DNA from: Lepisosteus oculatus
Taxonomy: Eukaryota; Chordata; Actinopteri; Semionotiformes; Lepisosteidae
NCBI RefSeq assembly: GCF_040954835.1
Contig: NC_090699.1
Coordinates: forward strand, 17,353,817 to 17,417,816
Length of the DNA: 64,000 nt
Direction: 5' to 3'
Part shown: positions 18,792-30,100 of the stretch, piece after piece
Layout of the letters: each line of letters opens with the position of its first letter
How positions within the stretch are numbered: position 1 is the first letter of the stretch
Notes under the pieces: generated by a model
What the model was told of the DNA's origin: nothing
Database searches by the model: none
Seen by the model: the letters and a program-made list of their open reading frames with translations, nothing else
Made by a program: the position numbers and the translations under genes

Positions 18792-21637
18792 TCACTGCTC
18801 TTTCTTTCCCTTCCGGCCTTTTCTGGCCCTCAGCCGAAGGCACCGGTTGTGTCTTGTGGTGCTTTTCCCGTTTCTGCAAACATCAAACACATCAAGACAG
18901 GTGTGACAGAGGTGAACCGGTGGCCATCACTGGGTACCCCTGAGTGCTGCCGCTGCAAGCTACAGTATCTTTGCCATCCGTTTGTACGAACCGATAGACC
19001 TGCATTTGGATCATTTGGAAAAGGACCTAAGATTCTTGCAGGTTAAACTGGTCATATAATGAAGAACAACACACCTGAATTTCCTGTGGTTTATCATAGC
19101 TTCTTTCATTATGCATTAGTCAGAATTTGCTGTTTTGAGATTTATTAATTTAATTGTCTTTTCTTAAACAAATACTTTTCTCGTCATCACATAACGTCAC
19201 CTAGTTCAAACAGAGAAGGTCATTGTAAAACGGACAAGCAGAAAAAAAATCTCCATCATTAAGAAGGGAGCTCAGTTTGGAATAGACGTTTATTTCATTT
19301 AACCGGACCTTTCTTTGAATGTGTAACCAGGGAGATGTTTAGCCACTAGATGGCACTGTGTTAATATTTTCTACCAGTACGGGACATCTGATTCCACCTT
19401 CTAGAAAGTGAAAGAAAATATTCTTCAGGCAGTTGTTGTAAATTAAAATATCTTATGTATTTTGTTTCACATTTCAGCAGAATCATTTGTATTTTCCCAA
19501 GATGCATATTCTTTCAATTAAAGCACTTGTATCATCATGCGTGCTATAAATATATTTTACTTTTTTATGTGATTCAGATTTGGCATTGTGTGGCATGACT
19601 TATTGTGCCTTGAGGGGCATACAGTAACTTACTTCTTCCAGCATTTGTGCAGTCTCCGTCCCTGTGTTGAATCTGGGTTGAGGCAAACATCGCTGTTGTT
19701 TTTCAGATGGAGTCTTCAGAAGAGAAAAACACTTTTTAAGTTGTGCACCTGGTATGAAAGAAGTGTATTTCACTCCTTTTAACACATGGGCTAAGTTAAT
19801 ACTTTAGGTAAAATTAACAGTGCATTGAATCTGTCCAGAAAAAAACTTTTTTGGGGTGACTGGGAGCGGGCTCAGGAATTCTGACCAGTCACCTCTACAC
19901 CCAAGAAGCATGATGTACAGACAAGTGTCCGGTGGTTGTGATAATGGCAGGATTTTGTAGGTTTACATCCCAGGTGCTGCTGCACTGAGCAATGCATCTT
20001 TCTCAGACTGCTGAAGCACTTAATCCAGCTCTTGAGTGTGACCTTTCTCAATGCAGCATTGAATCTGTTCCCTCAGACCCTGGAGAAGGAGTCTTTGCTC
20101 TTAGAGGCGAAACATTGGAAAAACAACTCAGTACTTGCTGGGAAATAAGGCTGAGTGACACAGATTGGTATTTCTAAACCCTCGTAGTCACCTTATCCTG
20201 TCTCTGACACTCTGGAGCAGCTAATCCAGCCAGCTGCGAGTTGGTGTTCTGGCAAATTATGGCACAGCTCCAATGAAAATACGAGGCCGTTTTTACAGCA
20301 GAAGAATACAGTCTTTCATTCTGCAGTCTCTGGATAGCATCTGCAAAGGCTGTCTGAACAACTATTATTGTTCTGAATATGGAATATTATGAAACGATGA
20401 ATAGCTGTTGATGGTATTGTTACTCAGAGAATTTCAGTAATCTGTATCAATGATCTAGCTTGTTCACAAGACCTAAGATACAGTAAATCAGAAGTCAGTG
20501 GTTTGATAGGAACATTCATTCATGCAAAACACTGAATTTGCTATTATAAAGTCACTTAAGAAAAGCAGTTACATAGAAATTAGTCAAACTTGCCTTTCAT
20601 GAATATTGTATTTATCAGATGACCTGAACTAACAAGTTTTAACAAATAAATCCTTCCCATGCCTGAAGTCCACTTACAAGTCAAAACACGAACAGCACAG
20701 TGGATATGTATCAGGTGCGCCAGATCACAGGGCGTAGAGTTTATTTTCTCAAAGCGCACATGTGCTTTGTAATTGTTAACTGAATTCATTTTTACATTGA
20801 GTAGAGTTTGTGCTGAGATGCACAGATGATAGTTATATTTTATTGATGGATCTTTTTATTGATCTTAAATTTGACTGTTCAGAAAAGGTTAAAGCATGTT
20901 CTTGGGGGGAATAAATACTATAAACATGCATTTTGTCTCTGTTCCCTGATAAACAACTTGCTTTATCTAGATTTCAGAGGTATCAAATGCATTACTTTTG
21001 TCAAATTACTCATGAGAACAGTTTCAATTTTCAATCATTAGCCACAAATTATTTAGCAGTTCCATAATATGTACAAAGTTGTGTGTCTGTGATAGCAAAT
21101 CCTGTCTCTGTGAAGTTGCACAATTTCTGCTTATTTGCATTGGTCTGACTTAACCTGAGATCATGCACATTTTCTGTATAATGCATTGCTCTGATCAGAA
21201 TGGCTTTGTTCTAACCCCCAATACTGTTTATAGAAGGGGCAACTTTGTTAATTAAATACCGTTTTCTCACTCCAACAGCAAACAACAGACTTTTCTTTTA
21301 CATATCCCTCTTAAATCCGTTGCAGTGTAAATGGAAGTGTGGTACTTACATGATCTGGACATTCTTGCACTGGGAGGATTTCTCAGCAATGGTGAAGTTA
21401 GACATCTTTTTCAGAGGGAAAGACTCAATGGTCCTGATACATTCGCACCTCTCCCGGAGAGACGTTGCTTCTGCCTTTTGATCTGCGAAGACGCAAGAGA
21501 AAAAACACGTTCCGTCTACACGAGCAGGCTAAACGTCCTTTTGTTCACCGACAAAAGCACTGGCTGTCTTTCTTACCAGTTAAGCGTCCGCAGCACAAGA
21601 AAGCAAGCATGTTTAAAGTTGTGACTTTGAAAAACAT
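18792..21637 (-). CDS. CXC chemokine gene 2 (four coding exons), CXCL9/10/11-like
   Basis: Coding exons in transcript order: 21637-21577, 21482-21350, 19713-19633 and 18873-18792. They give 118 residues. Exon 1 encodes a signal peptide (MFFKVTTLNMLAFLCCGRLT). Exon 2 has the CXC motif as RERCEC, followed by SQCKNVQI. Exon 3 has VCLNPDSTQGRRL and HKCW. Exon 4 is a basic tail with RCLRLRARKGRKGKK. There is no ELR before the CXC, and the intron phases 1, 2, 2 are those of the CXCL9/10/11 class. The mature protein has six cysteines rather than four; the extra two lie in the C-terminal helix and tail. A secreted attractant acting on a G-protein-coupled receptor is expected. I cannot name the orthologue. 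The exon 3 acceptor is AAG, weaker than usual. It is a tandem paralogue of gene 1 at 23.7-25.3 kb. Confidence 0.88.
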
Positions 21638-21775
21638 TTTGGATACTTCTCCTGCAGCACAGCTGAATGCCTTTCTGAGCAGATCCTTGCTGATCTGTAA
21701 TTCCCGACTTCCTGATTGCCCAAATCAAGCACTTTCCTTATCACATGGTTTACAGTAAGTCACCCTGTCCTGCTC

Positions 21776-21965
21776 AAACAAAAGCAGCAGTGTGGAGCGG
21801 TGCTGAGGGTTCTGGGTCTCTTCACAGGTCAGTCGTGGGTACAAATCCTGGGTGCGGCCCTGCTCTCGTACCTTTGAGCGAGGCTCTTCCTGCAGCCTGC
21901 GCCAGAAAACCACCCAGCTGCATAAACGCGTTTCAAATTGCTTTGGATAAGAGTGTCTTCTAAAT
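21776..21965 (+). repeat. tRNA-derived SINE
   Basis: The B-box-like text 'gggtacaaatcctgggtg' comes near the start, and the tail 'tttggataagagtgtcttct' resembles the common fish SINE end. It lies just upstream of chemokine gene 2. Confidence 0.55.
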
Positions 21966-22254
21966 ACATTAAGCAGATTGCAGGGGCTTATTTGCTCCTT
22001 TCTAATCTCGGTGAAGCATTTGTAGAAAACAAACATTTATTTTGTTATCGAGGCAGAAGTCGCTTAGAGAGAACTTCACCGAGCTCTTCTTATCCCTTTT
22101 GTTCAGCCCCATTTCTCTCCGAAGAGGAGGTTCCTCAGGTCTAATGGGGGCACGTGCTTGTGTTGATTAACGGCAGCACTAGAATATAATTAGGGGAAAT
22201 GTATTGAGGTTTTTTTCCTCGGCAGCTGAAGGCCTGGTCTGCTCGCCTAAGTAG

Positions 22255-22470
22255 ATGGGTGTGCAGTGGTTGTCATAAAGGGAGGTTTGGGGGTTCGTTC
22301 TCCGTGACTCTGCTGATGACTGACTGCGAATCACCCTGAGTGAGTCACTGAGCCACATTGTGCTCTTTAATTACAACTCTTAAGCTGCGGTACTGCTGTC
22401 AGTGGAAATCTTACATTTCTTACCTCCGCTAGTCACTGGGGGATGAAAGTGTCTGCTGAATGACTAATTA
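22255..22470 (+). repeat. SINE-like repeat, diverged
   Basis: It has the B-box-like 'gggggttcgttctccg' and ends with 'gatgaaagtgtctgctgaat', a diverged form of the usual SINE tail. It lies between the two chemokine genes. Confidence 0.45.
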
Positions 22471-22734
22471 TGACTATGATGATCAGACCTGTAGACTCGT
22501 CCTATCACACTGCTCCCCTGCAGTTGCAGTCAGCTCTCTGGCATCGTTCTGACTATCATTTTCATCAGGCCACTTGGCTATTTGGTGGTTTGTCACCAAG
22601 TCCTCCCCAAATGAGGTGAATTGACACGTGCGGGCGTGGGAAAGAACCATTTTATAGTTAAGTTTATAGTATAGTTAATCAGAGTGTTGTAGGTTTTTTA
22701 ATTTAAATTATTTTTCCTAATAATTATCTATTTG

Positions 22735-22873
22735 TTTTGCTCTTGACTTTTGTTGTTTGCAAGGTCACATTAAAGATGGAAAAATGTCTGACATGATTTA
22801 TCTTGATTTCTGGCTTTACATCACAAAAACCTGCAATTTCCATAAGGGTGTGTAGACTTTTTATATCCACTGT
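22735..22873 (-). mobile_element. DNA transposon end remnant
   Basis: The minus strand begins TACAGTGGATATAAAAAGTC and runs on with 'acacacccttatgg' and 'ggtttttgtgatgtaaa'. I recognise this as the terminus of a common fish nonautonomous DNA transposon. The terminal phrase is related to that of the element at 25721-25959. The other end is not seen. Confidence 0.5.
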
Positions 22874-23050
22874 ACATGGCAACATTTGCAGCCCAAACAA
22901 ATTTGCACGTTGGTTTTCACTCTTTAATAAGAAAATGAGCAAAGCTTTTCCCTTTGGAAAGCAAAGCCTTGATCTGGTCTAAACATGTGCAACAACATTA
23001 AATCCCAGGTTTTAAACATTTATTTTATAATAAAATAATACATATTTTTT

Positions 23051-23056
23051 TTTATT
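23051..23056 (-). other. Possible poly(A) signal for chemokine gene 1
   Basis: TTTATT on the + strand gives AATAAA on the minus strand. It would give a 3'UTR of about 640 bases, long for a chemokine but with several ATTTA pentamers nearby, as is usual for unstable cytokine mRNAs. Confidence 0.35.
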
Positions 23057-23698
23057 AAATTACAAAACAAACCAAAAAACATCCAACAGATCCTTAACAA
23101 TAAATAATTGCTCCACAGAGACTTGTAAAATGAGATGCTCGATTGGCTGGATCAGTGCACAAGCCACCTCTTCCACTCCCAGAGTCTAGAGATAAACCCT
23201 TCTTGGCACCCTTCACAGTGGGTCAGGTTCAGACAGGTGCCACTTTCCTGTTGCTCTCAATGAAGAACACTGGAGCAGCACTGCCACGCTGATTGCTGTT
23301 CATAAAACCGTTGTGTTTTTTCCCCCCCAAACACGAGTTCTGCTCTTGCTTTGTTCACTGTACGTTTGACATTTTGTGTTTCGACCTTACATGCTGCAAA
23401 GCTGCTGAAGGAACCCGACCTTTGCCTTCACTTCTGACACGTTCTGGGCTTTGGGGCTTGAAGAGTTCTTTTTCCCTGATGGAGATTTCTCCTTCAGCAC
23501 AACCAGTAAGAGAGGTTGAACACAATCTGTTTCTGGTTAGGCAGAGACAGAAGGCCTTTAACATATTTTTTCTAAAGTAAATAATCCAAGAGGCTTATGA
23601 ACTCCTGCAGAGCAGTTCGATTTTCCCCAGACATTCTTTTCCTCTGACTGATACGCTCTCTCAAGATGGGTCTCTTTAGTCTCAAGACCGCTGAGCGC

Positions 23699-25297
23699 TC
23701 AAGACATCTCCTCCACTGGAATCTCTGTAGGCTTTTCCTGGGTCCTCTGTGTCTTTGGCTTGTTCCTTCGGAAGCATTTTTCCTTTTTGCTGTCGTCCTT
23801 GTTTATTCTAAAATGAAAAAAAATGCCAGTATGTTAATAATGTTACATTAAAAGCAGGAGCAATATCCAGCATCTCCAAGTTAAACAAAAAATTGAAGTC
23901 ACTTTTAAACAGACATTTTGTTCTTTGAACGTAAAAGCCGGATTGTATGAAATGTGAACAGTAGCATACTGTAGGTTAAAGTCATCCTAAAGTCCTAGTC
24001 TAGGGCGTCTCGAAACAGCATGTAGTTAATCTAACCAGAATGGAAGTGCTGAGGAGAATTACTGACACTGAATGTACAGGTTTCTCTCGGAAGCAGGTGT
24101 CTTTGCAGTTGACATAGAAGTGCTGATATAAATCCGGTTGATTGTTTTCAGTGTCCTTTTCTATTCTGTTTTTTGGATAGAAGGTGGGATTTCAAATAGT
24201 AGATGTAATTCTGTTGCATTATTTAAGTTCCCTGCACTTTTTCTATGAGTGTGCTTAAGGGCTCAGGTAACATTTCTTTGCGTATTCTACAAACATAACA
24301 CAGATGGAAAGGTTTGCGTTTGATGAGAGGGCGAGACCCTCGTACCTGTTCCAGCAGCTGACCAGCCTCTTTCCTTGATCCCCATCAGGACTTAAACAGA
24401 CCTTCATGTTGTCTTCTTGCAAAGTCAGTCTGAAACCAAGAAAAAGGACTTTTAAAAGAAAATGTCTATTTTCATACCTTGCTCTGCAAGTTTCATTTTG
24501 GAGAACTGCATGTAGCAGAAATTAATAATCCAACGACAAAGAAATACAACTGATGCTCGTCACTAATCCATGCTGTAACAGTCTGTAGACGCTTAGTTGA
24601 AATATTAAGAGTATGACATTGTGGTACTGCTTGGATTTCAACATATACTGACTGCATTTAGGGGTAGTGCTGATTAAGACAGCACATTTTTATATTATAT
24701 TGTTAGTATATTTGTTGGGCCTTTCACCAAAGAGAATACTGAAATAACACAATCTGGCTACAATATCTTGAAACAGTTCATACTTACATGATTTCCACAT
24801 TTTTGCAGTATGATGTCTTTTCTGTTATAGAAAAGTCTGAGATGGGTTTTCTCACAAACTTGTTGTTTTTAAGACACATGCATCTCACTGGGACGAACTG
24901 GCATCCTCCCCCGTGTGCTTTGAGAAAAGAAGAATGAGAAAAAATCAGTTTACCCTCCCAGGACTGTCCCTGTTACATCCTAAGTTATTTCATACAAAAA
25001 CTACATTCGCCATCCAATGGCTACTCATACAAAATGATCTGTGCATTGAAAATATAACATGCTCTCTCCCTTAAAGTAAAGTGCTGTTGATAGTATCTTC
25101 CTGAATACTAACATTAATGTATTCCACTTTGTCATGTCTTTAGCAATACTTGTAAGAAATCTTGTACTCAAAATTGTACATCACAGAAAAAAGCCATGTT
25201 ATAATATTGGATTGGTAGAATTCAGGAAGGATTTTCCCTTACCTTCAAAGAGAATGATGCCGATTACAGATAGAAGAATAAAACTGGGCATCGTCAT
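23699..25297 (-). CDS. CXC chemokine gene 1 (four coding exons), CXCL9/10/11-like
   Basis: Coding exons in transcript order: 25297-25243, 24917-24788, 24429-24346 and 23807-23699. They give 125 residues. Exon 1 is a hydrophobic signal peptide (MTMPSFILLSVIGIILFEG); an alternative ATG lies two codons in. Exon 2 begins AHGGGCQFVPV and has the CXC motif as RCMC, without ELR, then SYCKNVEI. Exon 3 has MKVCLSPDGDQGKRLVSCW. Exon 4 is a charged tail with EKCFRRNKPKTQR. All splice sites are canonical, with phases 1, 2, 2 as in gene 2. It has seven cysteines after the signal peptide: the four canonical ones, two C-terminal ones shared with gene 2, and one N-terminal one of its own. A secreted inflammatory chemokine is likely. 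A TATA box and kB-like motifs lie upstream. Orthology within the CXCL family is unresolved. Confidence 0.92.
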
Positions 25298-25359
25298 TGT
25301 GACTTGTGCTGCGAAGCCTGAGCAGTTAGAGAGCAGTGCTGCTGCACGAATGTGGTAAC

Positions 25360-25443
25360 TTTTATATCTGCAGTCGGGGTTTTCCCAGCAGTCACATGAC
25401 ATGGCTCCCTCCCACAGCTGCACAGCAACCAAGTGGAATTTCC
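25360..25443 (-). promoter_or_regulatory. Promoter of chemokine gene 1: TATA box and two NF-kB-like sites
   Basis: On the minus strand TATAAAA lies at 25366-25360, about 65 bases before the start codon. Just upstream, GGGGTTTTCC (25376-25385 on the + strand) fits the NF-kB consensus GGGRNNYYCC exactly. GGAATTTCC (25435-25443) is a second, palindromic kB half-site pair. This is the arrangement of a classical inducible chemokine promoter. Binding is inferred from sequence only. Confidence 0.65.
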
Positions 25444-25720
25444 ACAGGCAATATCCAAGCCCAAAACTCCCTAAGAACGGAAGAATGAGAACGATGTAAG
25501 CACAATTTTTTTGTTCTGTCAACTCATTGATTTTTTTTTTTAAAAAACTTTTTAAATTCTTGTTCGCGTGAAGTTGTGTGCTTGTTTTGTGCGCATGCTG
25601 TTGTGTGGTGTTTCTTCGGAAGAAACACAGTGTGGAAGGCTTGTGTAAATTCAAGCTTGTCTTCACCTGCAGGGCACTCTCTGGGTTTTCATAGGCACCT
25701 GTCATCTTTAACCACATGTG

Positions 25721-25959
25721 CAGTGGGTATATAAAGTCACCTCCCCCAATCAAAATTTGTACCTTTCGTTGTATGACACTTTGAAAAAAAAAACAAATTA
25801 AATTAGGCTTGTTCCATTTTTATTTGCACACAGTAACCCACATTAGCCAAGTGAAAATAAAATTCTAAAACATTCTGATTTTATTTGTCTTCTTTTTGGG
25901 CTTTAAGGCAACAAAAGGGGAACATTTTGAAAGGGGGTTGTGACTTTCTATACCCACTG
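25721..25959. mobile_element. MITE-like nonautonomous DNA transposon with inverted ends
   Basis: The left end CAGTGGGTATATAAAGTCAC and the right end, which reads CAGTGGGTATAGAAAGTCAC in reverse complement, are near-perfect terminal inverted repeats. They bound a 239-base AT-rich body with no open frame. A TA follows the right end; the left flank is not an intact TA. It lies upstream of chemokine gene 1. Confidence 0.85.
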
Positions 25960-25999
25960 TAGCCCCTTTCTTAACACCAGAAGGGCCTTAACTCCTCCC

Positions 26000-27110
26000 T
26001 GATATTTAAAAAAAAAACAATCATTTCTGCACTGTTGCTCAGAACTCTTAAAACCTTCTGTTATCACATGCAAACAGTGTTTACCTACAGTACAATGACA
26101 TTCAGGACTGCAGCAGGTGTGAAATTATTCTTTTACAGTTTCAGGATTGCCCAGTAATGCACATCCCCTCATTGTTTCTCATTTCCCATATTTTGCTCTG
26201 AGCCAGATGTTACTTGTTATGGAAAAAAAAAGCAGTCTCTGCTCATGGACTTTTTATAAGGTTTCGTTTTCTCAGACTGAAAATTCGACTGTGTTCCATA
26301 ATCTGAGCACGAATGTCACTGCTGTCTAAGAAAAACCGCTTTTGAAGTGTAAAAACTCTTGGAGTTGCACATTACTAGCAAAAATCACCTTTTTTCATCT
26401 GCAGTGGATTTGAAGGGTTTGTTGTTGTGGTGATGTGATTAACTAAAAAGACACTTCTAGATCCTGTCCAGCCTGCTCCTTGATAATTTGACAAAGTTGT
26501 TTTCAAAGCATTAGCTTTGCTGGCAGTTAAAAGCATGTCTTTAAAAGGTAAATATTTAGCTATTGTTATTTTAATAATGATAGACGAACTCCGGCAGTGT
26601 CACATGACCTTTTCTTCCTCTCACTGAAAGCCCCTCCCCGGCCTGTCCTGGCAGGCCCCTCTGTAGCTTCTGGATGCATGTCAAACCATGGATGCATGAT
26701 TTCTTGTAATCCCTGATGCCACATTTTACCGTTTCTCTGAGCTATGGGAGGCAACACAATATTCATTCTTCATTCTGTCGGTGGGTCCTGATTGTAAAAA
26801 TGGTAAAGACCTTTGTAAATTCCATTATGATTAAGTGTCGGATATGAAGAGAGAGGGTACTTCTGCTACTCATTATTTCAATTAATCTTGGTAAAACACT
26901 CTATGGCCATTAACACAGGTTCCCCGAGATGAAACTACTGCAATCTGCACCTTTGAAAGGTGGCTGTGTACAGGCACTGCAGTGATTGACCTTTACCATA
27001 GGTGTATTGATCTCGTGTCAGTGTTTCCTGGTGTTTCCTCCCATTGTTTGTCCGTCACTCCTCAAACTGCAGTATAGACATCATGGCTTATTCTGTTTCC
27101 TTTCTTATAG
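26000..27110. other. Non-coding stretch before RASSF4 exon 1
   Basis: I see no supported gene or clear repeat here. If the promoter at 15.9 kb belongs to RASSF4, this is the end of its first intron. The acceptor TTCTTATAG ends at 27110. Confidence 0.4.
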
Positions 27111-27144
27111 ATCTCCCTTTAAAGATAACTACCCTTTGAAAACC

Positions 27145-30100
27145 ATGGCCCTCCGTCCGCCTTCCTTTGTGAAAGTCAAAGAAGATAAGACGATTTCCAA
27201 GTAAGTATTGCCAGACTGTTTTACTAGTGTCAGCAAACTGATCTTTACCTTCCATGTCTTGTGGTAATTCCTATAAACAGTTAATGCAGTCGATCAGCAC
27301 CTAACCTGACTTCTTTCTGAGCTGTGTTTCTCATTCCTTCGTTTCCAATTGGCACTCCTTATCTGCACATGCTGGCCTCCTTATGCTTTGTATCTGTTGT
27401 ACCTGGAGGTGCAGTAAAACTGTTCTGCTTTTGTTTGTTCCAGATCAGAACTCCTGTCCCTGTTGAAAACCTATAACTGTTACCATGAAGGTAAAAATTT
27501 CCAGTTACGCAGTCGAGAGGTAGGTTTTAGTAAAAGCAAAAATATAATGAAAGTCGCCTCTGTGAGAATTATATAGCCCTGCTTATGTAGCCTTCTCATC
27601 AGCCTGAGATTTCCCTGGTTCTCACAGTGTTGATAGAGAGGAGACATGTCCTCTAAGTGCGAGTCTTTGATTTGTTCTGGGAATCTGGTTCTAGGAGAGG
27701 CAATTAATAAGTAATTCGATGCAAATGTGTAGCCCACTGCGGTTAAAAGTCCTCTAGATCTTTATTCTGAATCAGTAGGTACAATAATGCCATTTTGACT
27801 TTATTTGAAAACTTCATTCAAGTTTAAATAAGGTTTAACACAGTGTGTACTAACCAGTTAACAAAAATGCATTCAGTTTTCCAATTACGTTAAAAAGTAA
27901 GCAAATTGCCATTGAAATTTGCAGTTCAAACATCCAACTATATTCCAGACAGTTCTATAACCTGTAGGGATAGCTGAAGTTCACTGACACAGCCTGGTGG
28001 AGAAGACTCAAAATAAGATAAGATATGACCATTTGACCAGTCTTGTATTAAATATAAAAACAAAGTTATTGGATTTATTTCCCTTATGAGAAGAACTTTC
28101 AATACACAATGACCAGCTTTCTAACAAATGAAATCTAAACTGTAAATACAGCTACTTGTATTTGCTTTGGCTTTGCTGTTATGGCATTAGCCATTGGGGC
28201 CCTGACTCAGTTTACTGAAAATCTGTTTGATGGTGTTTTAGGCTTTATGGTAAATTAAAAACAGTAGCCAAATGATATGTAAAAGGATAGCTGGACCTTC
28301 ATTCTTTGTCTTGGAAATTCCAATGTGCATGACGTTGGCAGTGGGAGTGAGTGTCTGGGGAGCAAGAGTGGCTGTTTGCGCGATGAGAGTGTCTGAGCAG
28401 TGAGAGTGAGGGTCTGCAGAGTGTTTGTGTGAAGTGCCCTAGAATAAAAAAAAACTCCCTTAACGCCTTAACATAACATGGACTTTGACCTGCCAGTTTT
28501 AAACCATTGAACCATGATAAAAATGGATAGGCCTTCATTCCCATTAATGTAGCACAAAATGTTCCCCTGTTTTCCTCCCATTGCAAGGAGTGTGTTTGAA
28601 GTGGCCTGTACGCTCTTTAAATACTGTAGGAGCTCTGGGTCCTCCTCCCCTCACTGGAGGTCAGTCACTAGTCCCATTATTTCTCGGGTATGCTTGAATG
28701 ATTTCTTTTTTGTGTTTACTTTACGTATTGTTGAATGTTTTGTAAGTCACTCGGGATAAGGGCATCTGCCAAGCAAATAAACAACAACTGTGCAGGACAC
28801 CTCCTTAAGCAGGACGTGAGTCAGCAAAAACGAGGGGTTGATGGCCGTGAGCCGAAAGGCATGTCCTTCTCCTCCTCGTGCGCCCAGCTGCGCTCAGCTG
28901 GGCCTTTCTGGAGGAGTCTGTGGCTCTCGAGAGTTTGAGCTGTTGCGTTACATCCTGCTAAACAGGGTCGTTTTTTCTTAAGAAAGTTCGAGCACCAAGC
29001 CTGTCTGTGTACTGACCTTGAGTGGGGAAAGTTTGCTTTTCCAGCCCAGTTACAGATGTTTCCCACTTCTTTCACCAGCTGTTTCAGCTCGTGCTGTAGC
29101 TGTCGTGATCTATACAGCTAAATGTGTCATGTCAAAGTATATGGAAACATTTCTTAATGTTTCAGCTACAGTATTAAATCTGCGTATCTGTTATTGTTAC
29201 ACAGAGTTATTAAAACAGTTGTAAGGACTACAGAAACCAAACCTGCCAGGGATTTCTGGCATCTGCTGCGCTGTCTGTGGAGGCCCACAGGAGCTGCTCA
29301 AGCAATTCAGACGAGAAATGCAGAGCTAAGTGCTGAGAAATGGATAGAGATTCCTGTTAACTGAGCTGTTTACTGTATGATTACTCTTCCAAGTTGTTTG
29401 CACGTTAGTGACTTTCTCCGAGGGCTCTGCAATATGCTGTAAGCAGACCTGTAGGAAGGAGAAAACCGGCTTAGCAGTTTATTTAAGGCCACATGATCTG
29501 AGATCATCTTAGAGCTCTGTAGCAGCCTTTGTGATGCTGTTGTTAAAAAATGCCCGGAGTTACTCATCCACTGGGGATCTGCACTGGCAACAGCCATATT
29601 TAATTGCGTGATAATTGCAGCATGAATTGCATGTGTTGCTTAACCAGAAAAGGTGTCCCTGCTGGGTATCAGAACCCAGAAAATGAGCTTTCAAAACCTT
29701 TGAAAGATTAACAGTGTAACATTTCTTCTAAGTTAAAATAATCATTAAATTAGATGGACAGTATTGAAAGTAATGGTACAGCAAAAATGAAAGAATAAGA
29801 AGAAGAAATCCAAATCTTGGCAGACCATGAATAATAAACCTCTATGTCTTAAGAAAAAGGGTGTCTTTGCAGGCTAGGTTTTCTAATTTCTGATATAGGT
29901 GTAATTCCTGTTTTGCCTATTGTAAATACATGTTTGTAATTTGAAAATACAACAGAAAATAGTAGGGCTCTATATTCAAACTTTAGATGCTTAAGTACTC
30001 ATAGGTTACAATGGAGATGTACTGTATGTGTCTAAGTATTTAGGGCCCACAGAGTCTTGTAAGACCACCGTGCAGTTGGAAAACAATCGGTGCTCTTTTT

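Noticed and set aside
25199-25753. 184-residue minus-strand frame as a single-exon gene
   Set aside because: It is chemokine 1 exon 1 with its 5' flank (including the TATA box) and read-through into intron 1. The real coding part is 25297-25243.
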